The notes beneath the pieces are model-generated. The model was not told the DNA's origin. It saw nothing but the letters and a program-made list of their open reading frames with translations, and did not search any database. A stretch of DNA of 64,000 bases, from assembly GCF_021530995.1 (NCBI RefSeq), contig NZ_JADYTF010000002.1:1-64000 (forward strand), in the 5' to 3' direction. This stretch comes from Bacteroides caecigallinarum. Lineage in GTDB: Bacteria; Bacteroidota; Bacteroidia; Bacteroidales; Bacteroidaceae. Position 1 is the stretch's first letter; each line of letters starts with the position of its first letter. This document shows positions 24,249 through 34,597 of the stretch, piece by piece. Made by a program: the position numbers and the translations under genes.

Positions 24249-26870
24249 ATGTTGACAGCAAATGAAATCCGCGACTCGTTCGTAAAGTTCTTCGAGTCAA
24301 AAGGGCATCAGATTGTGCCTTCGGCACCAATGGTGATTAAAGATGACCCTACGCTGATGTTCACCAATGCAGGTATGAACCAGTTTAAGGATATTATCCT
24401 GGGAAATCATCCCGCAAAATATAAACGTGTCACTGACTCACAGAAGTGCCTGCGTGTAAGCGGAAAGCACAATGACCTTGAAGAGGTGGGACACGACACT
24501 TATCATCACACAATGTTCGAAATGCTCGGTAACTGGTCTTTCGGCGATTATTTCAAGAAAGAGGCTATAGAATGGGCATGGGAATTCCTGGTAGATGTAC
24601 TCAAAATCGATCCTAAAAACCTTTATGCCACAGTGTTCGAAGGAAGCCCTGAAGAAGGACTGGAACGCGACAATGAGGCTGCAGGCTATTGGGCGCAGTA
24701 TATGCAGGAAGATCATATCATAAACGGTAACAAGCATGACAACTTCTGGGAAATGGGAGATACAGGACCTTGCGGACCTTGCTCGGAAATCCATATCGAC
24801 CTTCGTCCTGAAGAAGAACGTGCGGCTATACCGGGACGTGAGCTTGTGAACCACGACCATCCGCAGGTGATAGAAATCTGGAACCTGGTGTTCATGCAGT
24901 ATAACCGTAAGGCTGACGGCAGCCTGGAATCTCTTCCTGCAAAGGTTATCGACACCGGTATGGGATTCGAACGTCTGTGTATGGCTATGCAGGGAAAACG
25001 TTCTAACTATGATACTGACGTTTTCCAACCAATCATCAAGGTGATAGGCGACCTGGCAGGCGTTACATACGGAACTGACGAAAAGACTGACGTAGCTATG
25101 CGTGTTATCGCAGACCATATACGTACTATCTCTTTCTCTATCACTGACGGACAGTTGCCATCGAACGCAAAGGCGGGTTACGTGATCCGCCGTATCCTGC
25201 GTCGTGCTGTGCGCTACGCTTATACGTTCCTCGGACAGAAACAGGCATTCATGTATCGTCTGGTTCCTGTACTGGTGGAAAACATGGGTGGGGCTTATCC
25301 TGAACTGAAAGCTCAGCAGAGCTTGATTGAGAAGGTTATAAAGGAAGAGGAAGAATCATTCCTGCGTACTCTTGAAACAGGTATCCGCCTGCTCGACAAG
25401 ACTATGAACGAAACCAAGGCTGCAGGAAAGACTGAAATCAGCGGTGTAGACGCTTTCACTCTGTACGATACATTCGGATTCCCATTCGACCTTACAGAAC
25501 TTATCCTCCGCGAAAACGGACTTACAGCCGACGTGAAAGGTTTCGAAACTGAAATGGAAAAACAGAAGGCGCGTGCGCGTAATGCGGCAGCTGTGGAAAC
25601 AGGCGACTGGGTGACATTGAAGGAAGGCGAAACTACATTCGTTGGATATGACTATACTGAATATGAAACATCCATACTCCGTTACCGTCAGATTAAGCAG
25701 AAGAATCAGACTCTGTATCAGATAGTACTGAGCGATACTCCTTTCTATGCGGAAAGTGGTGGTCAGGTGGGCGACACCGGTGTATTGGTAAGCGAGTTCG
25801 AAACTATCGACATTATCGACACTAAGAAGGAAAACAATCTTCCTATACATATCACAAAGAAATTGCCTGAACATCCTAAGGCTCCGATGATGGCTTGTGT
25901 GGATACGGACAAACGCAATGCTTGTGCTGCCAACCACTCTTGTACTCACCTGCTGGACGAAGCTTTGCGCAGTGTGCTTGGTACGCATGTAGAGCAGAAG
26001 GGTTCGCTCGTAACTCCGGATTCGTTGCGTTTCGATTTCTCGCACTTCCAGAAGGTTACTCCTGAACAGATTCGCGAGGTAGAGCATCTGGTGAATGCCA
26101 AGATCCGTGAGAATGTTCCTCTGACAGAGTATCGCAATCTGCCTATCGAAAAGGCTAAGGAACTTGGTGCAATCGCATTGTTCGGCGAAAAATACGGTGA
26201 CGAAGTCCGCGTGGTTCAGTTCGGTTCGTCTATAGAGTTCTGTGGTGGTACTCACGTATCGGCTACAGGTAAGATTGGTATGGTGAAAATCATTTCTGAA
26301 AGCTCCGTAGCTGCAGGTGTACGCCGTATCGAAGCTGTGACAGGCGCTAAGGTGGAAGAAATGCTGGATACTATCCAGGATACTCTGACAGACCTTAAGG
26401 CTCTGTTCAACAATGCTCCTGACCTGAAGGTGGCAATCAACAAATATATCGAGGAAAACTCCGGCTTGAAGAAACAGGTTGAAGAATTCATGAAGGAAAA
26501 GGAAGCTACCGTGAAGGCTAAGCTGATAGAGAATGCCAAGGAAGTGGAAGGCATGAAGGTGGTGAGCGCTGTTCTGCCTTTGCCTGCCGACACTGTGAAG
26601 AATATTGCATTCCAGCTGAAAGGCGAGATGGGCGGCAATCTGCTTGTTGCCATTGGTAGCGCGTATGAAGGCAAGCCTATGCTTACAGTTATGCTTGGCG
26701 AAGACCTTGTGAAGGCGGGAATGAACGCCGGAGCTATGGTTCGCGAAGCTGCGAAACTGATTCAGGGCGGTGGCGGCGGTCAGCCTCACTTCGCTACTGC
26801 GGGTGGCAAGAATGCCGACGGACTGAATGCTGCTGTAGACAAGCTGCTGGAGCTTGCAGGAAAGAAATAA
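24249..26870 (+). CDS. alaS: Alanyl-tRNA synthetase
   Basis: 873-residue class II synthetase, full length. The catalytic core begins [13 protein letters not shown] with motif 2-like [25 protein letters not shown]. The editing domain has the HxxxH zinc site in [12 protein letters not shown] and the distal CGGTH. The C-terminal oligomerisation and C-Ala part ends in [14 protein letters not shown]. It charges tRNA-Ala and clears mischarged Ser and Gly. It stands alone, between a -7 element and a strong terminator. A long antisense open frame under it is a composition artefact. Confidence 0.98.
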   Translation: MLTANEIRDSFVKFFESKGHQIVPSAPMVIKDDPTLMFTNAGMNQFKDIILGNHPAKYKRVTDSQKCLRVSGKHNDLEEVGHDTYHHTMFEMLGNWSFGDYFKKEAIEWAWEFLVDVLKIDPKNLYATVFEGSPEEGLERDNEAAGYWAQYMQEDHIINGNKHDNFWEMGDTGPCGPCSEIHIDLRPEEERAAIPGRELVNHDHPQVIEIWNLVFMQYNRKADGSLESLPAKVIDTGMGFERLCMAMQGKRSNYDTDVFQPIIKVIGDLAGVTYGTDEKTDVAMRVIADHIRTISFSITDGQLPSNAKAGYVIRRILRRAVRYAYTFLGQKQAFMYRLVPVLVENMGGAYPELKAQQSLIEKVIKEEEESFLRTLETGIRLLDKTMNETKAAGKTEISGVDAFTLYDTFGFPFDLTELILRENGLTADVKGFETEMEKQKARARNAAAVETGDWVTLKEGETTFVGYDYTEYETSILRYRQIKQKNQTLYQIVLSDTPFYAESGGQVGDTGVLVSEFETIDIIDTKKENNLPIHITKKLPEHPKAPMMACVDTDKRNACAANHSCTHLLDEALRSVLGTHVEQKGSLVTPDSLRFDFSHFQKVTPEQIREVEHLVNAKIRENVPLTEYRNLPIEKAKELGAIALFGEKYGDEVRVVQFGSSIEFCGGTHVSATGKIGMVKIISESSVAAGVRRIEAVTGAKVEEMLDTIQDTLTDLKALFNNAPDLKVAINKYIEENSGLKKQVEEFMKEKEATVKAKLIENAKEVEGMKVVSAVLPLPADTVKNIAFQLKGEMGGNLLVAIGSAYEGKPMLTVMLGEDLVKAGMNAGAMVREAAKLIQGGGGGQPHFATAGGKNADGLNAAVDKLLELAGKK

Positions 26871-26905
26871 ATACAAGAGACTGCAAGACATATAAAAATA
26901 GATAT

Positions 26906-26944
26906 AAAGGAGGCAGGGCCGGAATGTGTGGCTCTGCCTCCTTT
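26906..26944 (+). terminator. Terminator of alaS
   Basis: AAAGGAGGCAGGGCC pairs with GGCTCTGCCTCCTTT (one G-U or mismatch) around a nine-base loop, followed by T-rich sequence. Confidence 0.88.
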
Positions 26945-27029
26945 AATTCTTTTATTCCTTTATTCTTTTCGATTATGCCTTTATTCTATTATGCCATGTA
27001 CGGGCTGAAAGTCTGCCTCCTTAAATCTG

Positions 27030-27364
27030 CTACTTTATTCCCTCTTTTGTCTGCACCACAGGCTTCATCGTTCCGTCAGGATTGTAATACAGCCTGTCGA
27101 CACATACCGAACGGCGCCCGATGGCTCCCTTGTGTCCGTCGATGGTGAGGACGGCATTGTGATAGAACAGATACCATTCGCCGCCGAACTCTGCTATCCC
27201 CGGATGGATGGTGAAACTGTTTTCTGCCATGCCGGTCAGCTCGCCGCGGTACTCCCATTCTGTTCCCATCCATTTCCTGTAGGAGTGAACTGCTTGCCGC
27301 CTGTGCAGGATATGGCTGCGGCGGTCATAATCGAAAGTAATAATAATTTTGCCGGTGTTTTCAT
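27030..27364 (-). pseudogene. GH43 glycosidase remnant: lipoprotein signal joined out of frame to the C-terminal end
   Basis: The ATG at 27364 opens a lipoprotein signal, MKTPAKLLLLSIMTAAAISC, which then runs out of frame to a stop after about 43 codons. In a different frame, from about 27269 to 27030, the text matches the C-terminal end of a GH43 catalytic domain, with NSFTIHPGIAEFGGEWYLFYHN and a final DRLYYNPDGTMKPV. The central part of the gene, about 250 codons or more with the catalytic acids, is missing. This is a large internal deletion with a frame change, so the product cannot be an active enzyme. It is the distal member of the xylan locus. Confidence 0.82.
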
Positions 27365-27401
27365 GATTTTATTGATTTGGGGATTTATGAAACTTATTGT
27401 T

Positions 27402-28402
27402 TTATTTGTTTGCGTCAGTGGCGAAGCCTAGCCAGTCTATCTCAACGTCGCCGCCACCTGCCAATGTCACTCTGACGACATTCAATCCGCCGGGAACTGA
27501 AGACACCGGGGCAGTCAGTACCTGCCAGTCCTTGCACAAAGGTATCTCCACTTCCGACAGTGTTTTTCCGCCTGCCTCTACGCGCAAGGTTCCTCCTTTA
27601 TCGGATTTCACACGAAGCTTTATCTGCGAATAATTTCCGGCGGCGAAATCCACATTGTTATACTCTAGCCATGCTCCACGGGATGTGAGGCAGGCTTTCC
27701 ATCCGTCGAACTTCTGTTCTGTGTTAAGGAACTGTATCTTCACCCCGCGACGGCTGGATTTACTGTAACGGTCTATCTGGATTTTCATCCTGGCATCGGT
27801 TATTCCCACTCCTCGCAGTGTAGGTTGTACCTTGCGTATAGTTCCGTCGGGATTGAATGAAAGAGAATCAATACGGGCGGAACGGTTCTTGTCAAACTGC
27901 GGAGAGTAATCGTTGTGATGATAGAACAGATACCACTGTCCCTTGTATTCCACTATGGAATGATGGTTGGTCCAGCAGCCTGTAGGCGACTCGTCCATGA
28001 TTATTCCCTTAAACTCGAAAGGACCGGTGGGCGTGTCGGACATGGCGTATGCCAGGGTTTCGGTATTCTTCCTCACCCACGGAAATGTGAGGTAATACTT
28101 ATCGCCGCGCCTGAATGCGAAGGGGCCTTCCTTAAATCCTTCGGGCAGTCCTTCTATCTGAACGGGCGATGTGGAAAGCTCGCGCATGTTGTCTTTCAAC
28201 TTGGCTACGTAAAGCCCTCTTCCCGACCAGTAGATGTATGAGTTGCCATCAGTGTCATTAAGCACGCAGGGGTCTATCCCGTGTATGCCTTCTATCGGTT
28301 TGCGGTCGGGGAAAAACGGTCCTTCAGGATTATCGGACACTGCGACGAAAGCACCTCCGGCAACGAGAGCATTAATGCCATCAGACAATAAAGATGTTTC
28401 AT
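27402..28402 (-). pseudogene. GH43-CBM6 protein, N-terminal deletion and frameshift after the signal peptide
   Basis: The ATG at 28402 opens a signal peptide (MKHLYCLMALMLSLP) that in its own frame stops after 36 codons. A shifted frame, open from before 28388 to 27402, encodes 327 residues of a GH43 domain: IDPCVLNDTDG (pKa-modulator Asp), KEGPFAF (catalytic Glu) and NHHSIVEYKGQWYLFYHH. A CBM6-like beta-sandwich follows at about 195-325. The first blade with the general-base Asp is missing. Use of a TTG at 28388 would make an unexported, catalytically incomplete protein. The long intact remainder suggests a recent lesion. Sequencing or assembly error in both neighbouring genes is an alternative. 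Confidence 0.75.
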
Positions 28403-28480
28403 AATAGTGGTTTTTAGGTTAATGAATAAGATTTCTGCTTTTACAAAATTAGGAAACTGTATCGTTATTACGTCCTGATT

Positions 28481-28510
28481 ATGTTACACAAAATATTCCG
28501 TACGTAACAT
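28481..28510. repeat. Short GTTAC inverted repeat in the intergenic gap
   Basis: ATGTTAC (28481-28487) pairs with GTAACAT (28504-28510); GACGCT/AGCGTT arms follow at once to about 28527. It has no T tract. It shares the GTTAC word with the larger palindromes at 14293 and 36299. Confidence 0.55.
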
Positions 28511-28598
28511 GGACGCTCTCCAGCGTTACAGCATTATGCGCTCCACGTTATCCGTCCTCCGGAGTGTCCTATGATTGATGTATTTCCATTGTCGGGAT

Positions 28599-28638
28599 AA
28601 AAAAAAGACTGCTGCATTTCGTGTGGAATGCAACAGTC
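28599..28638 (-). terminator. Terminator of the xylan operon after GH67
   Basis: On the minus strand GACTGTTGCATT pairs with AATGCAGCAGTC (one G-U) around an eight-base loop and is followed by eight T. It lies 30-70 bp after the GH67 stop, separating the operon from the broken GH43 genes. Confidence 0.88.
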
Positions 28639-28667
28639 TGTATAATCTAACCTAAACAAAACTTACG

Positions 28668-30680
28668 CTAAAATCCGGGAAGCATATCAGCCGACGGGCA
28701 TGTGTAGTTGTCTATCGGGAGCTTGACCTTTTTCAGTTTCTTAAGACTGAAACGTGGTTTCTCCACTCCTTCGGGATATTTCATGCGCGAGAATGTGCGG
28801 AAATACTCCAGGCAGGCGTCTTTCCACCACACGGCATCCGAGACCTGGATACGGAAACGGTGGGATACGGCTGCATGGCGCTCTGCGTCGACATAAGGCT
28901 GCATGGCTGACCACGTGTCGCAGAAACTGCGTGCGGAGTCAACTCCTCTCTGGTAGCGGACGCATAACTCATCCCACATGGTACGGCCGGACTTCATCTC
29001 ATGCTTCCATGGCACATGATGGAACCACAGAAGAAACTCTTCCGGGCATTTGTCGATGCTGTTGAACACAGCTGCCAGGGAGTCAGGATACTGTGAGACG
29101 GCGTCACTGCCTTCTGTAGTACGGTCAAAACCGAGCCCTTCACGATCGGCACGATGATAATACGAAGGGAGCCAGTCGGGACGCGCTCCTTCTATCTCGC
29201 ACCATGGTTCCGGTCCGTAATGATGTCCCCAGGCAAATATGTGATGAAGTCCGAGAGGCATCATATAGTCTACCACAGTCTCGCGGCTTTGCATCATCAC
29301 TTCCGTCATAGGGCGGACAAAACGGCTGTCTGTGGTAAATGTCTGGGCAAGCCATTCTTCCGCTATTTCTTCGGACGACAGCATAGGATTCCATGCCAAA
29401 CGCCCGAAAGCGTACCAGTTGGACTGCGCCAGGTCGTTTCCGCACCAGTTGGTGTCATCGCCAATGTTTGTCACTCCGGCAGCTGCACGCATCTCCTCAG
29501 GCGAAAAGTACTGATAGAACTCTTTCCACATAGGAGCGAGATAAGCCAGATGATTGGAGTGTCCCAGATACTCTTGAGTGACCTGAAACTCTACCATCAG
29601 CTGTGTGTGTGGCATGGCTCCGAAAAGCGGGCTGTACGGTTCGCGTGGCTGGAAATCTATCGGGCCGTTCTTGACCTGCACAATGACATTATCCAGGAAC
29701 TTACCGTCGAGAGGCTTGAACTCGAGATATGCCTGCTTGGCACGGTCGGCATCGCTCGGGCTGTATACGAAAGCACGCCACATCACTATTCCTCCGTAAG
29801 GCTTCAAGGCAGAAGCCAGCATGTTTGCTCCTTCGGCATGAGTACGGTTGTAATCGCACGGACCCGGCTGTCCTTCGGAGTTGGCTTTCACCAGGAATCC
29901 GCCGAAATCCGGTATCATAGAGTATATCTCTTGCACTTTCTGCTTCCACCATTCTGCCACTTCTGCGTTCAACGGGTCGGCTGTAGACAAACCGCCAAGT
30001 TTCATCGGTGTGGCGAAATTTACAGACAGATAAACCTTAATTCCGTATGGGCGGAATATATCTGCCAGCACTTTCACCTTATCCAGATTTTCGGAAGAGA
30101 GAACATCCGGCGATGCATTTACATTGTTCAGCACCGTACCGTTGATACCTATAGAGGCATTGGCGCGGGCATATTCTGCATATCGCAGAGAAACTGTAGC
30201 CGGCAGTTCATCCCATTTCCAAAGTGAACGTCCGGCATATCCGCGTTCTATCGTTCCGTCCGGATTATCCCAATGATTGAGTATGCGAATATCGTTCATC
30301 GGCTTCTCACAGATGTCGAGCGCAGAGCAATTTTCTCCGGAAGCCTGCAAGCGCAACAGATGATATGCAGCATAAAGCAATCCTGTCTCGGAGAGTGAAC
30401 GCAGCGTAACGACACCGTTCTCAGATGTTATGGTATAACCGTCCTTACCAAGCAAATAATAACTGCTATCCGCCATAAGCTGAAGCGATACTTTTCCGCC
30501 ATTCCAAAACGATGACAGCTCGTCTGTGGCAATACGCACAGTAGGAGAATCCACATTGCTGTCTATTTGTGGACGGACGGACACTTTGTCGTAACGCAAC
30601 CACAAACGGCTGCCGTCCTCGGCATGGGACGACAGCGCAGTGGCGCATATAAATAAAACTAATAATATTCGTTTCAACAT
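28668..30680 (-). CDS. Alpha-glucuronidase, GH67
   Basis: 670-residue enzyme with a signal peptide (about 1-20, ending SSHAEDG). It removes 4-O-methyl-glucuronic acid from the non-reducing-end xylose of aldouronic acids made by GH10 xylanases. An N-terminal beta domain (about 25-140) precedes the (beta/alpha)8 barrel (about 140-470), with GYAGRSLW, VYLSVNFATP and VKANSEGQPGPCDY, and a helical C-terminal domain with AWGHHYGPEPWC. Full length. Last intact gene of the leftward xylan operon and a terminator follows. Confidence 0.95.
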   Translation of the reverse strand: MLKRILLVLFICATALSSHAEDGSRLWLRYDKVSVRPQIDSNVDSPTVRIATDELSSFWNGGKVSLQLMADSSYYLLGKDGYTITSENGVVTLRSLSETGLLYAAYHLLRLQASGENCSALDICEKPMNDIRILNHWDNPDGTIERGYAGRSLWKWDELPATVSLRYAEYARANASIGINGTVLNNVNASPDVLSSENLDKVKVLADIFRPYGIKVYLSVNFATPMKLGGLSTADPLNAEVAEWWKQKVQEIYSMIPDFGGFLVKANSEGQPGPCDYNRTHAEGANMLASALKPYGGIVMWRAFVYSPSDADRAKQAYLEFKPLDGKFLDNVIVQVKNGPIDFQPREPYSPLFGAMPHTQLMVEFQVTQEYLGHSNHLAYLAPMWKEFYQYFSPEEMRAAAGVTNIGDDTNWCGNDLAQSNWYAFGRLAWNPMLSSEEIAEEWLAQTFTTDSRFVRPMTEVMMQSRETVVDYMMPLGLHHIFAWGHHYGPEPWCEIEGARPDWLPSYYHRADREGLGFDRTTEGSDAVSQYPDSLAAVFNSIDKCPEEFLLWFHHVPWKHEMKSGRTMWDELCVRYQRGVDSARSFCDTWSAMQPYVDAERHAAVSHRFRIQVSDAVWWKDACLEYFRTFSRMKYPEGVEKPRFSLKKLKKVKLPIDNYTCPSADMLPGF

Positions 30681-30779
30681 GTGATTCTATTAAGAAAGTT
30701 AGAGTTATTTCAGTTGGTAAGATATTCCCTCCGGACGGAAGTCTTGTCAACTTGTAACTGAGCCCTTAGCAATCATAAA

Positions 30780-31778
30780 TCAGTATCTCTGTCCGAACTT
30801 GCTTATATCTTCACTTCCTTCGATAGTGATAATCTTTCCGTCAGCATCATATTCCAGTTCCACTACTTTCAGGCTGCGAAGCCATGTCTTTCCGTTTGAA
30901 GGAATACAGTCATGATGGAAAAGATACCACTTGCCTTTATATTCGGCAATAGAATGATGTGTTGTCCATCCCACTACAGGAGTCAGGATTACACCCTGAT
31001 ATGTAAACGGCCCGTAAGGATTATCGCCCACTGCATAGCAGAGAAGATGAGTATCGCCTGTAGAATAAGAAAGATAGTATTTGCCATTATATTTGTGCAT
31101 CCACGAAGCTTCAAAGAAACGGTGAGGATCGCCGGCTGTGAGAGGTTTTCCATCCTCGCCAAGAATAATCACAGGGCGTGGTTCTTCTGCAAATTCAAGC
31201 ATATTATCGGCTAGTTTCACCACACGGCTAGGCAATGCAGGTTTATCGTCGGCAGGAAGGTGAGGATTCTCAATGGCTTTATTGTCACGGTAGCGCTGCA
31301 GCTGACCGCCCCAAATTCCACCGAAATAGATATAGTGGCTTCCGTCGTCATCGCGGAATACAGCCATGTCGATACTGTAGCTTCCACGGATAGGGTCCGG
31401 CTGCGGAATGAACGGGCCTTCAGGCTTGTCGCTGATGGCCACTCCCATACGGAAAATGTCATTGCGGTCCTTAAGAGGGAAATACAGGTAATACTTTCCA
31501 TCCTTGTAAGCCACATCACAATCCCAAAGCTGGCGTCCTGCCCAAGGGATATCAGCTACACGCAGGGCAACACCGTGGTCGGTCACTTCGCCGTGCATTA
31601 CATCGTCAGTAGAAAGGACGTGATAGTCGTTCATGTCGAAATGGTCGCCATTGTCATTTTCAGGAATTCCTGATTCGCGGTCGTGCGACGGGTAGATATA
31701 CAGACGGCCGTTGAACACATGTACTGATGGGTCTGCCATATAATCGACAGGAAAAAGGTATCTTTCTTCTTTTTTCAT
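30780..31778 (-). CDS. GH43 beta-xylosidase / arabinofuranosidase, cytoplasmic
   Basis: 332-residue five-bladed GH43 enzyme without a signal peptide. The general base is D16 in YMADPSVHVF, the pKa-modulating Asp is in YSIDMAVFRDDDG, and the acid Glu is in HRFFEASWMHKY. The length is that of single-domain GH43 enzymes without a CBM. Lying between GH10 and GH67 genes and lacking export, it probably cleaves imported xylo-oligosaccharides to xylose; arabinosidase activity is an alternative. In contrast to its two downstream relatives it is intact. Confidence 0.92.
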   Translation of the reverse strand: MKKEERYLFPVDYMADPSVHVFNGRLYIYPSHDRESGIPENDNGDHFDMNDYHVLSTDDVMHGEVTDHGVALRVADIPWAGRQLWDCDVAYKDGKYYLYFPLKDRNDIFRMGVAISDKPEGPFIPQPDPIRGSYSIDMAVFRDDDGSHYIYFGGIWGGQLQRYRDNKAIENPHLPADDKPALPSRVVKLADNMLEFAEEPRPVIILGEDGKPLTAGDPHRFFEASWMHKYNGKYYLSYSTGDTHLLCYAVGDNPYGPFTYQGVILTPVVGWTTHHSIAEYKGKWYLFHHDCIPSNGKTWLRSLKVVELEYDADGKIITIEGSEDISKFGQRY

Positions 31779-31858
31779 GATAATTAAGTTTTTATGGTAA
31801 TGTGTTTTTATGATAATTCAGTTTTTATATTCCGCAGTGAGAAGACTCTCACCACGGA
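31777..31858. repeat. Intercistronic direct repeat and hairpin between GH10 and GH43
   Basis: ATGATAATTAAGTTTTTAT (31777-31795) recurs at 31810-31828 with one change. Next to it TTCCG-CA-GTGAGA-AGAC-TCTCAC-CA-CGGAA (31830-31858) folds into a two-part stem. No T tract follows, so mRNA processing or stabilisation is more likely than termination. Confidence 0.7.
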
Positions 31859-31899
31859 ACATCAGTTGGTTATAATGGGATATTCAAAATTATATTTTA

Positions 31900-33033
31900 T
31901 TATTTGTTTTCATTGTCTGATTCAGAAATAAGTTCTTTCACGAACTCTTTTGGCTGATAGTTGCGGTCGAACAGCAGCGCATAGTCCTTTCTTCCTCTTA
32001 CAGGGAAATTGTTTTTCCATGAATCTCCGTCGCTCACTCCCCACGCTGTGACACGTGTCACGATATCGGCATGTTTCTCAAAGAGATTGAAGAACTGCAT
32101 CATTCTGTCATTCCATGCCTTGCTTACAGAATCAGGCAATGCATCCGGATAAGGATTGAGAGCTTTCTTGAACGCTACTGTATCCGAGATATTGGCACTC
32201 TGACGCGCTGTAGGCAGTGCGCTCATGTCCCATTCGGTAATAATGACCTTCACTCCGGTTGCAGCGAAAGCAAGCATACTTTCCTCAAACTCCTTTATGT
32301 CAGGATAGTCCATACCCATGTGTCCCTGCATACCCACTGCATCGATGCGCAGACCACGTTCCTTAAGCGAGTTAACCAGTTTCACCACTCCGTCACGTCT
32401 GCCTTTAACGTTCATGCCGTAATCGTTATAATAAAGTTCCACATCCGGGTCAGCCTCGTGAGCATACTGGAATGCCAATGGAATAAACTCCTCGCCAAGA
32501 ATCTCGTAGAATTTGCTCTTGCGATATGAACCATCTTCCACAATAGCTTCGTTAACAACGTCCCATCCTTTGATTTTTCCTTTATATCTGGTCACCACGG
32601 TTGTGATGTGCTCTTTCATTCTCTGCTTCAGCACCTCCGGCGAAACAGTCTTTCCCTTATCGTCGAGGAAGAACCATTCCGGACACTGCGAGTGCCATAT
32701 CAGACAGTGACCTGTCACTGTCAGTCCGTTCTCGATACCGAAGTTCACAAACTTATCAGCCTCCTTGAAATCGTACACGCCTTCTGCAGGATGCACTTCT
32801 TCCATCTTCATACAGTTTTCTGCAACAATGGCATTGAAGTGACGCTTTACTATCTTAACTGCCGATGTATCAATTCCTCCCGACTGCCATACATTAAGCG
32901 CTGTTCCGATGAGGAATTTATCTCCAACAGCATCTTTCAGTCCTTTTTCTACTTTAACTGTCGCATTGTTTCCGGCACAAGCAACCATCATGGCACAGCA
33001 AACAGATGCGGCAAAAATGTTTTTCAGATTCAT
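31900..33033 (-). CDS. Endo-1,4-beta-xylanase, GH10, lipoprotein
   Basis: 377-residue GH10 barrel with a lipoprotein signal: the lipobox ends at C19 (MVAC), predicting membrane anchoring, possibly on the surface. The acid/base is E162 in WDVVNEA and the nucleophile E267 in VIITEWDMS. Substrate-site segments GHCLIWHSQ and VGMQGHMG are present. It cuts the xylan backbone and leaves aldouronic acids that suit GH67. No CBM is inserted. It lies 33 bp downstream of the transporter gene in the operon. Confidence 0.96.
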   Translation of the reverse strand: MNLKNIFAASVCCAMMVACAGNNATVKVEKGLKDAVGDKFLIGTALNVWQSGGIDTSAVKIVKRHFNAIVAENCMKMEEVHPAEGVYDFKEADKFVNFGIENGLTVTGHCLIWHSQCPEWFFLDDKGKTVSPEVLKQRMKEHITTVVTRYKGKIKGWDVVNEAIVEDGSYRKSKFYEILGEEFIPLAFQYAHEADPDVELYYNDYGMNVKGRRDGVVKLVNSLKERGLRIDAVGMQGHMGMDYPDIKEFEESMLAFAATGVKVIITEWDMSALPTARQSANISDTVAFKKALNPYPDALPDSVSKAWNDRMMQFFNLFEKHADIVTRVTAWGVSDGDSWKNNFPVRGRKDYALLFDRNYQPKEFVKELISESDNENK

Positions 33034-33047
33034 TGTATTTAGGTTTT

Positions 33048-33075
33048 AGTTGTTAGTAATCAGTTGTTAGTAATC
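33048..33075 (-). repeat. Two 14-bp tandem copies spanning the transporter stop codon
   Basis: Minus strand: GATTACTAACAACT occurs twice in direct succession. The first copy read contains the transporter stop codon (33069-33067), and the second lies in the spacer before the GH10 ATG at 33033. It looks like a small tandem duplication in a translation-start spacer. Confidence 0.9.
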
Positions 33076-34560
33076 GTTTCTGCTTCTTCTGATTTTGAGT
33101 TCTGCCTGCATCTTCTCGTTATATTCCTTGCTGATAGGATAGAAGAACAGGGCTATCACTCCTACGAAGAAACAAGCAGCCGGGATGATACTTGACGAGA
33201 TGACAATACCATTTACGGCCGATTCCGACTGGGTCACACCGGCTCCCGACACATATCCGAATCCTGACAACAGGAAGCCAAGAATAGCTCCACCCACTCC
33301 AAGTCCGGCCTTGAGAGCGAATACCACACCGGCAAACACAAAACCTGTGGCACGACGGTAGTGAACGTATTCCGAATGGTCTGCCACATCGGCTATCATA
33401 GCCCAAAGCAGAGGAACTGTAGGCGCATATGCCAGACTCTTCAGGAAGTTGAGTGCAAACATCAGCCCGATGTTATCCCTGGCAGGGAAATAGAACATAG
33501 CCGTGAATACAGCTGTGAGAGTCAGACAAACGATGAATGTGCGCTTCTTGCCATACTTTGCAGCCAGATATTCAGAGAGGAAAATCACTCCGAAGAACTG
33601 AACCAGAGCCCCCAGCATATTGAACACACCGAAGCCCACCTCGTAAGCCTTGTCCGGCGAGCTGACTATCAATCCGAAGGCATTAAGAACAGTATATCCC
33701 CAAGAGTCGGATGCCTCTGCCGAAGCCAGTCCGATATTGTCAAGAAAAGCATACAGAGCGACAGGGTCGACATAATTCTCGAAATAATAGTTCATGGCAC
33801 TTCCCCACATGGCCAGAGTGATAAAGACGAAAAGAGTGAGCACAAACATAGCCTTCCATGGCACACTGCTCAACACGTCCTTGATGTCCTGACGAGTATC
33901 ATTCTTCTGTCCTGCCGGAGGAGTGATACGCTCTTTGGTTGAGAAGAACACCACGAGCAGGAACACAAGTCCCACAGCCGCAAACAGCGATATGGTGCAG
34001 AACCATCCGTGCGCCTTGTCCGCTCCGTCGGAGAACTTACTGACGAGAGGGAGTGTGAGTCCCTGAACCACGAACTGCGCTATGGTTGAGAACACGAACC
34101 TGACTGAAGTGATACTGGTACGCTCCTTGATATCGGCCGACATCACTCCACCCAGAGAAGAGTAAGGAGTGTTGTTGAAAGAGTACATGGTCATGAGCAG
34201 AGTGTACGAGATAGTGGCATACAGAGCCACAAGCCCCTTATCCTCGATGCCCGGGTTATAGAACGCCAGCACATAGAACACCATGAAAGGCAGAGCCGTC
34301 CAGAGCACCCACGGGCGATATTTACCCCAACGTGTATTGGTTCTGTCCGAAATAATACCCACGGTAGGGTCGACAAACGCGTCCACTATACGCGCCACGA
34401 GCATCACCGTACCGGCAATGGCACCTTCCAGCCCGAACACATCGGTATAAAACTTAGTCTGATAAATCATCATCATCTGGAAGACCAGGTTTGCCGAGCA
34501 GTCTCCCAGTCCATAGCCCACCTTCTCGGCCATGGACACTTTCTGGTTAAGAATATTCAT
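33067..34560 (-). CDS. GPH-family (MelB-like) xylo-oligosaccharide transporter
   Basis: 497-residue inner-membrane cation:sugar symporter with about twelve helices. The opening VGYGLGDCSANLVFQMM and DAFVDPTVGIISDRTNTRWGKYRPW are the GPH family signature, with the conserved Asp residues of the cation and sugar site. A cytoplasmic loop carries TPPAGQKNDTRQD. Its place between the esterase and xylanase genes suggests import of xylobiose or short xylo- and aldouronic oligosaccharides. No SusC/SusD pair is in the window. Confidence 0.93.
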   Translation of the reverse strand: MNILNQKVSMAEKVGYGLGDCSANLVFQMMMIYQTKFYTDVFGLEGAIAGTVMLVARIVDAFVDPTVGIISDRTNTRWGKYRPWVLWTALPFMVFYVLAFYNPGIEDKGLVALYATISYTLLMTMYSFNNTPYSSLGGVMSADIKERTSITSVRFVFSTIAQFVVQGLTLPLVSKFSDGADKAHGWFCTISLFAAVGLVFLLVVFFSTKERITPPAGQKNDTRQDIKDVLSSVPWKAMFVLTLFVFITLAMWGSAMNYYFENYVDPVALYAFLDNIGLASAEASDSWGYTVLNAFGLIVSSPDKAYEVGFGVFNMLGALVQFFGVIFLSEYLAAKYGKKRTFIVCLTLTAVFTAMFYFPARDNIGLMFALNFLKSLAYAPTVPLLWAMIADVADHSEYVHYRRATGFVFAGVVFALKAGLGVGGAILGFLLSGFGYVSGAGVTQSESAVNGIVISSSIIPAACFFVGVIALFFYPISKEYNEKMQAELKIRRSRNDY

Positions 34561-34597
34561 TTGGTATTAGGATTATTAGTTATTGTTATAGTAATTC

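Noticed and set aside
25356-26891. 511-residue open frame antisense to alaS
   Set aside because: A codon-bias shadow of an intact alaS; no recognisable motif or start context.
29154-30227. 357-residue open frame antisense to the GH67 gene
   Set aside because: Shadow of the GH67 gene, with no domain and unusual composition.
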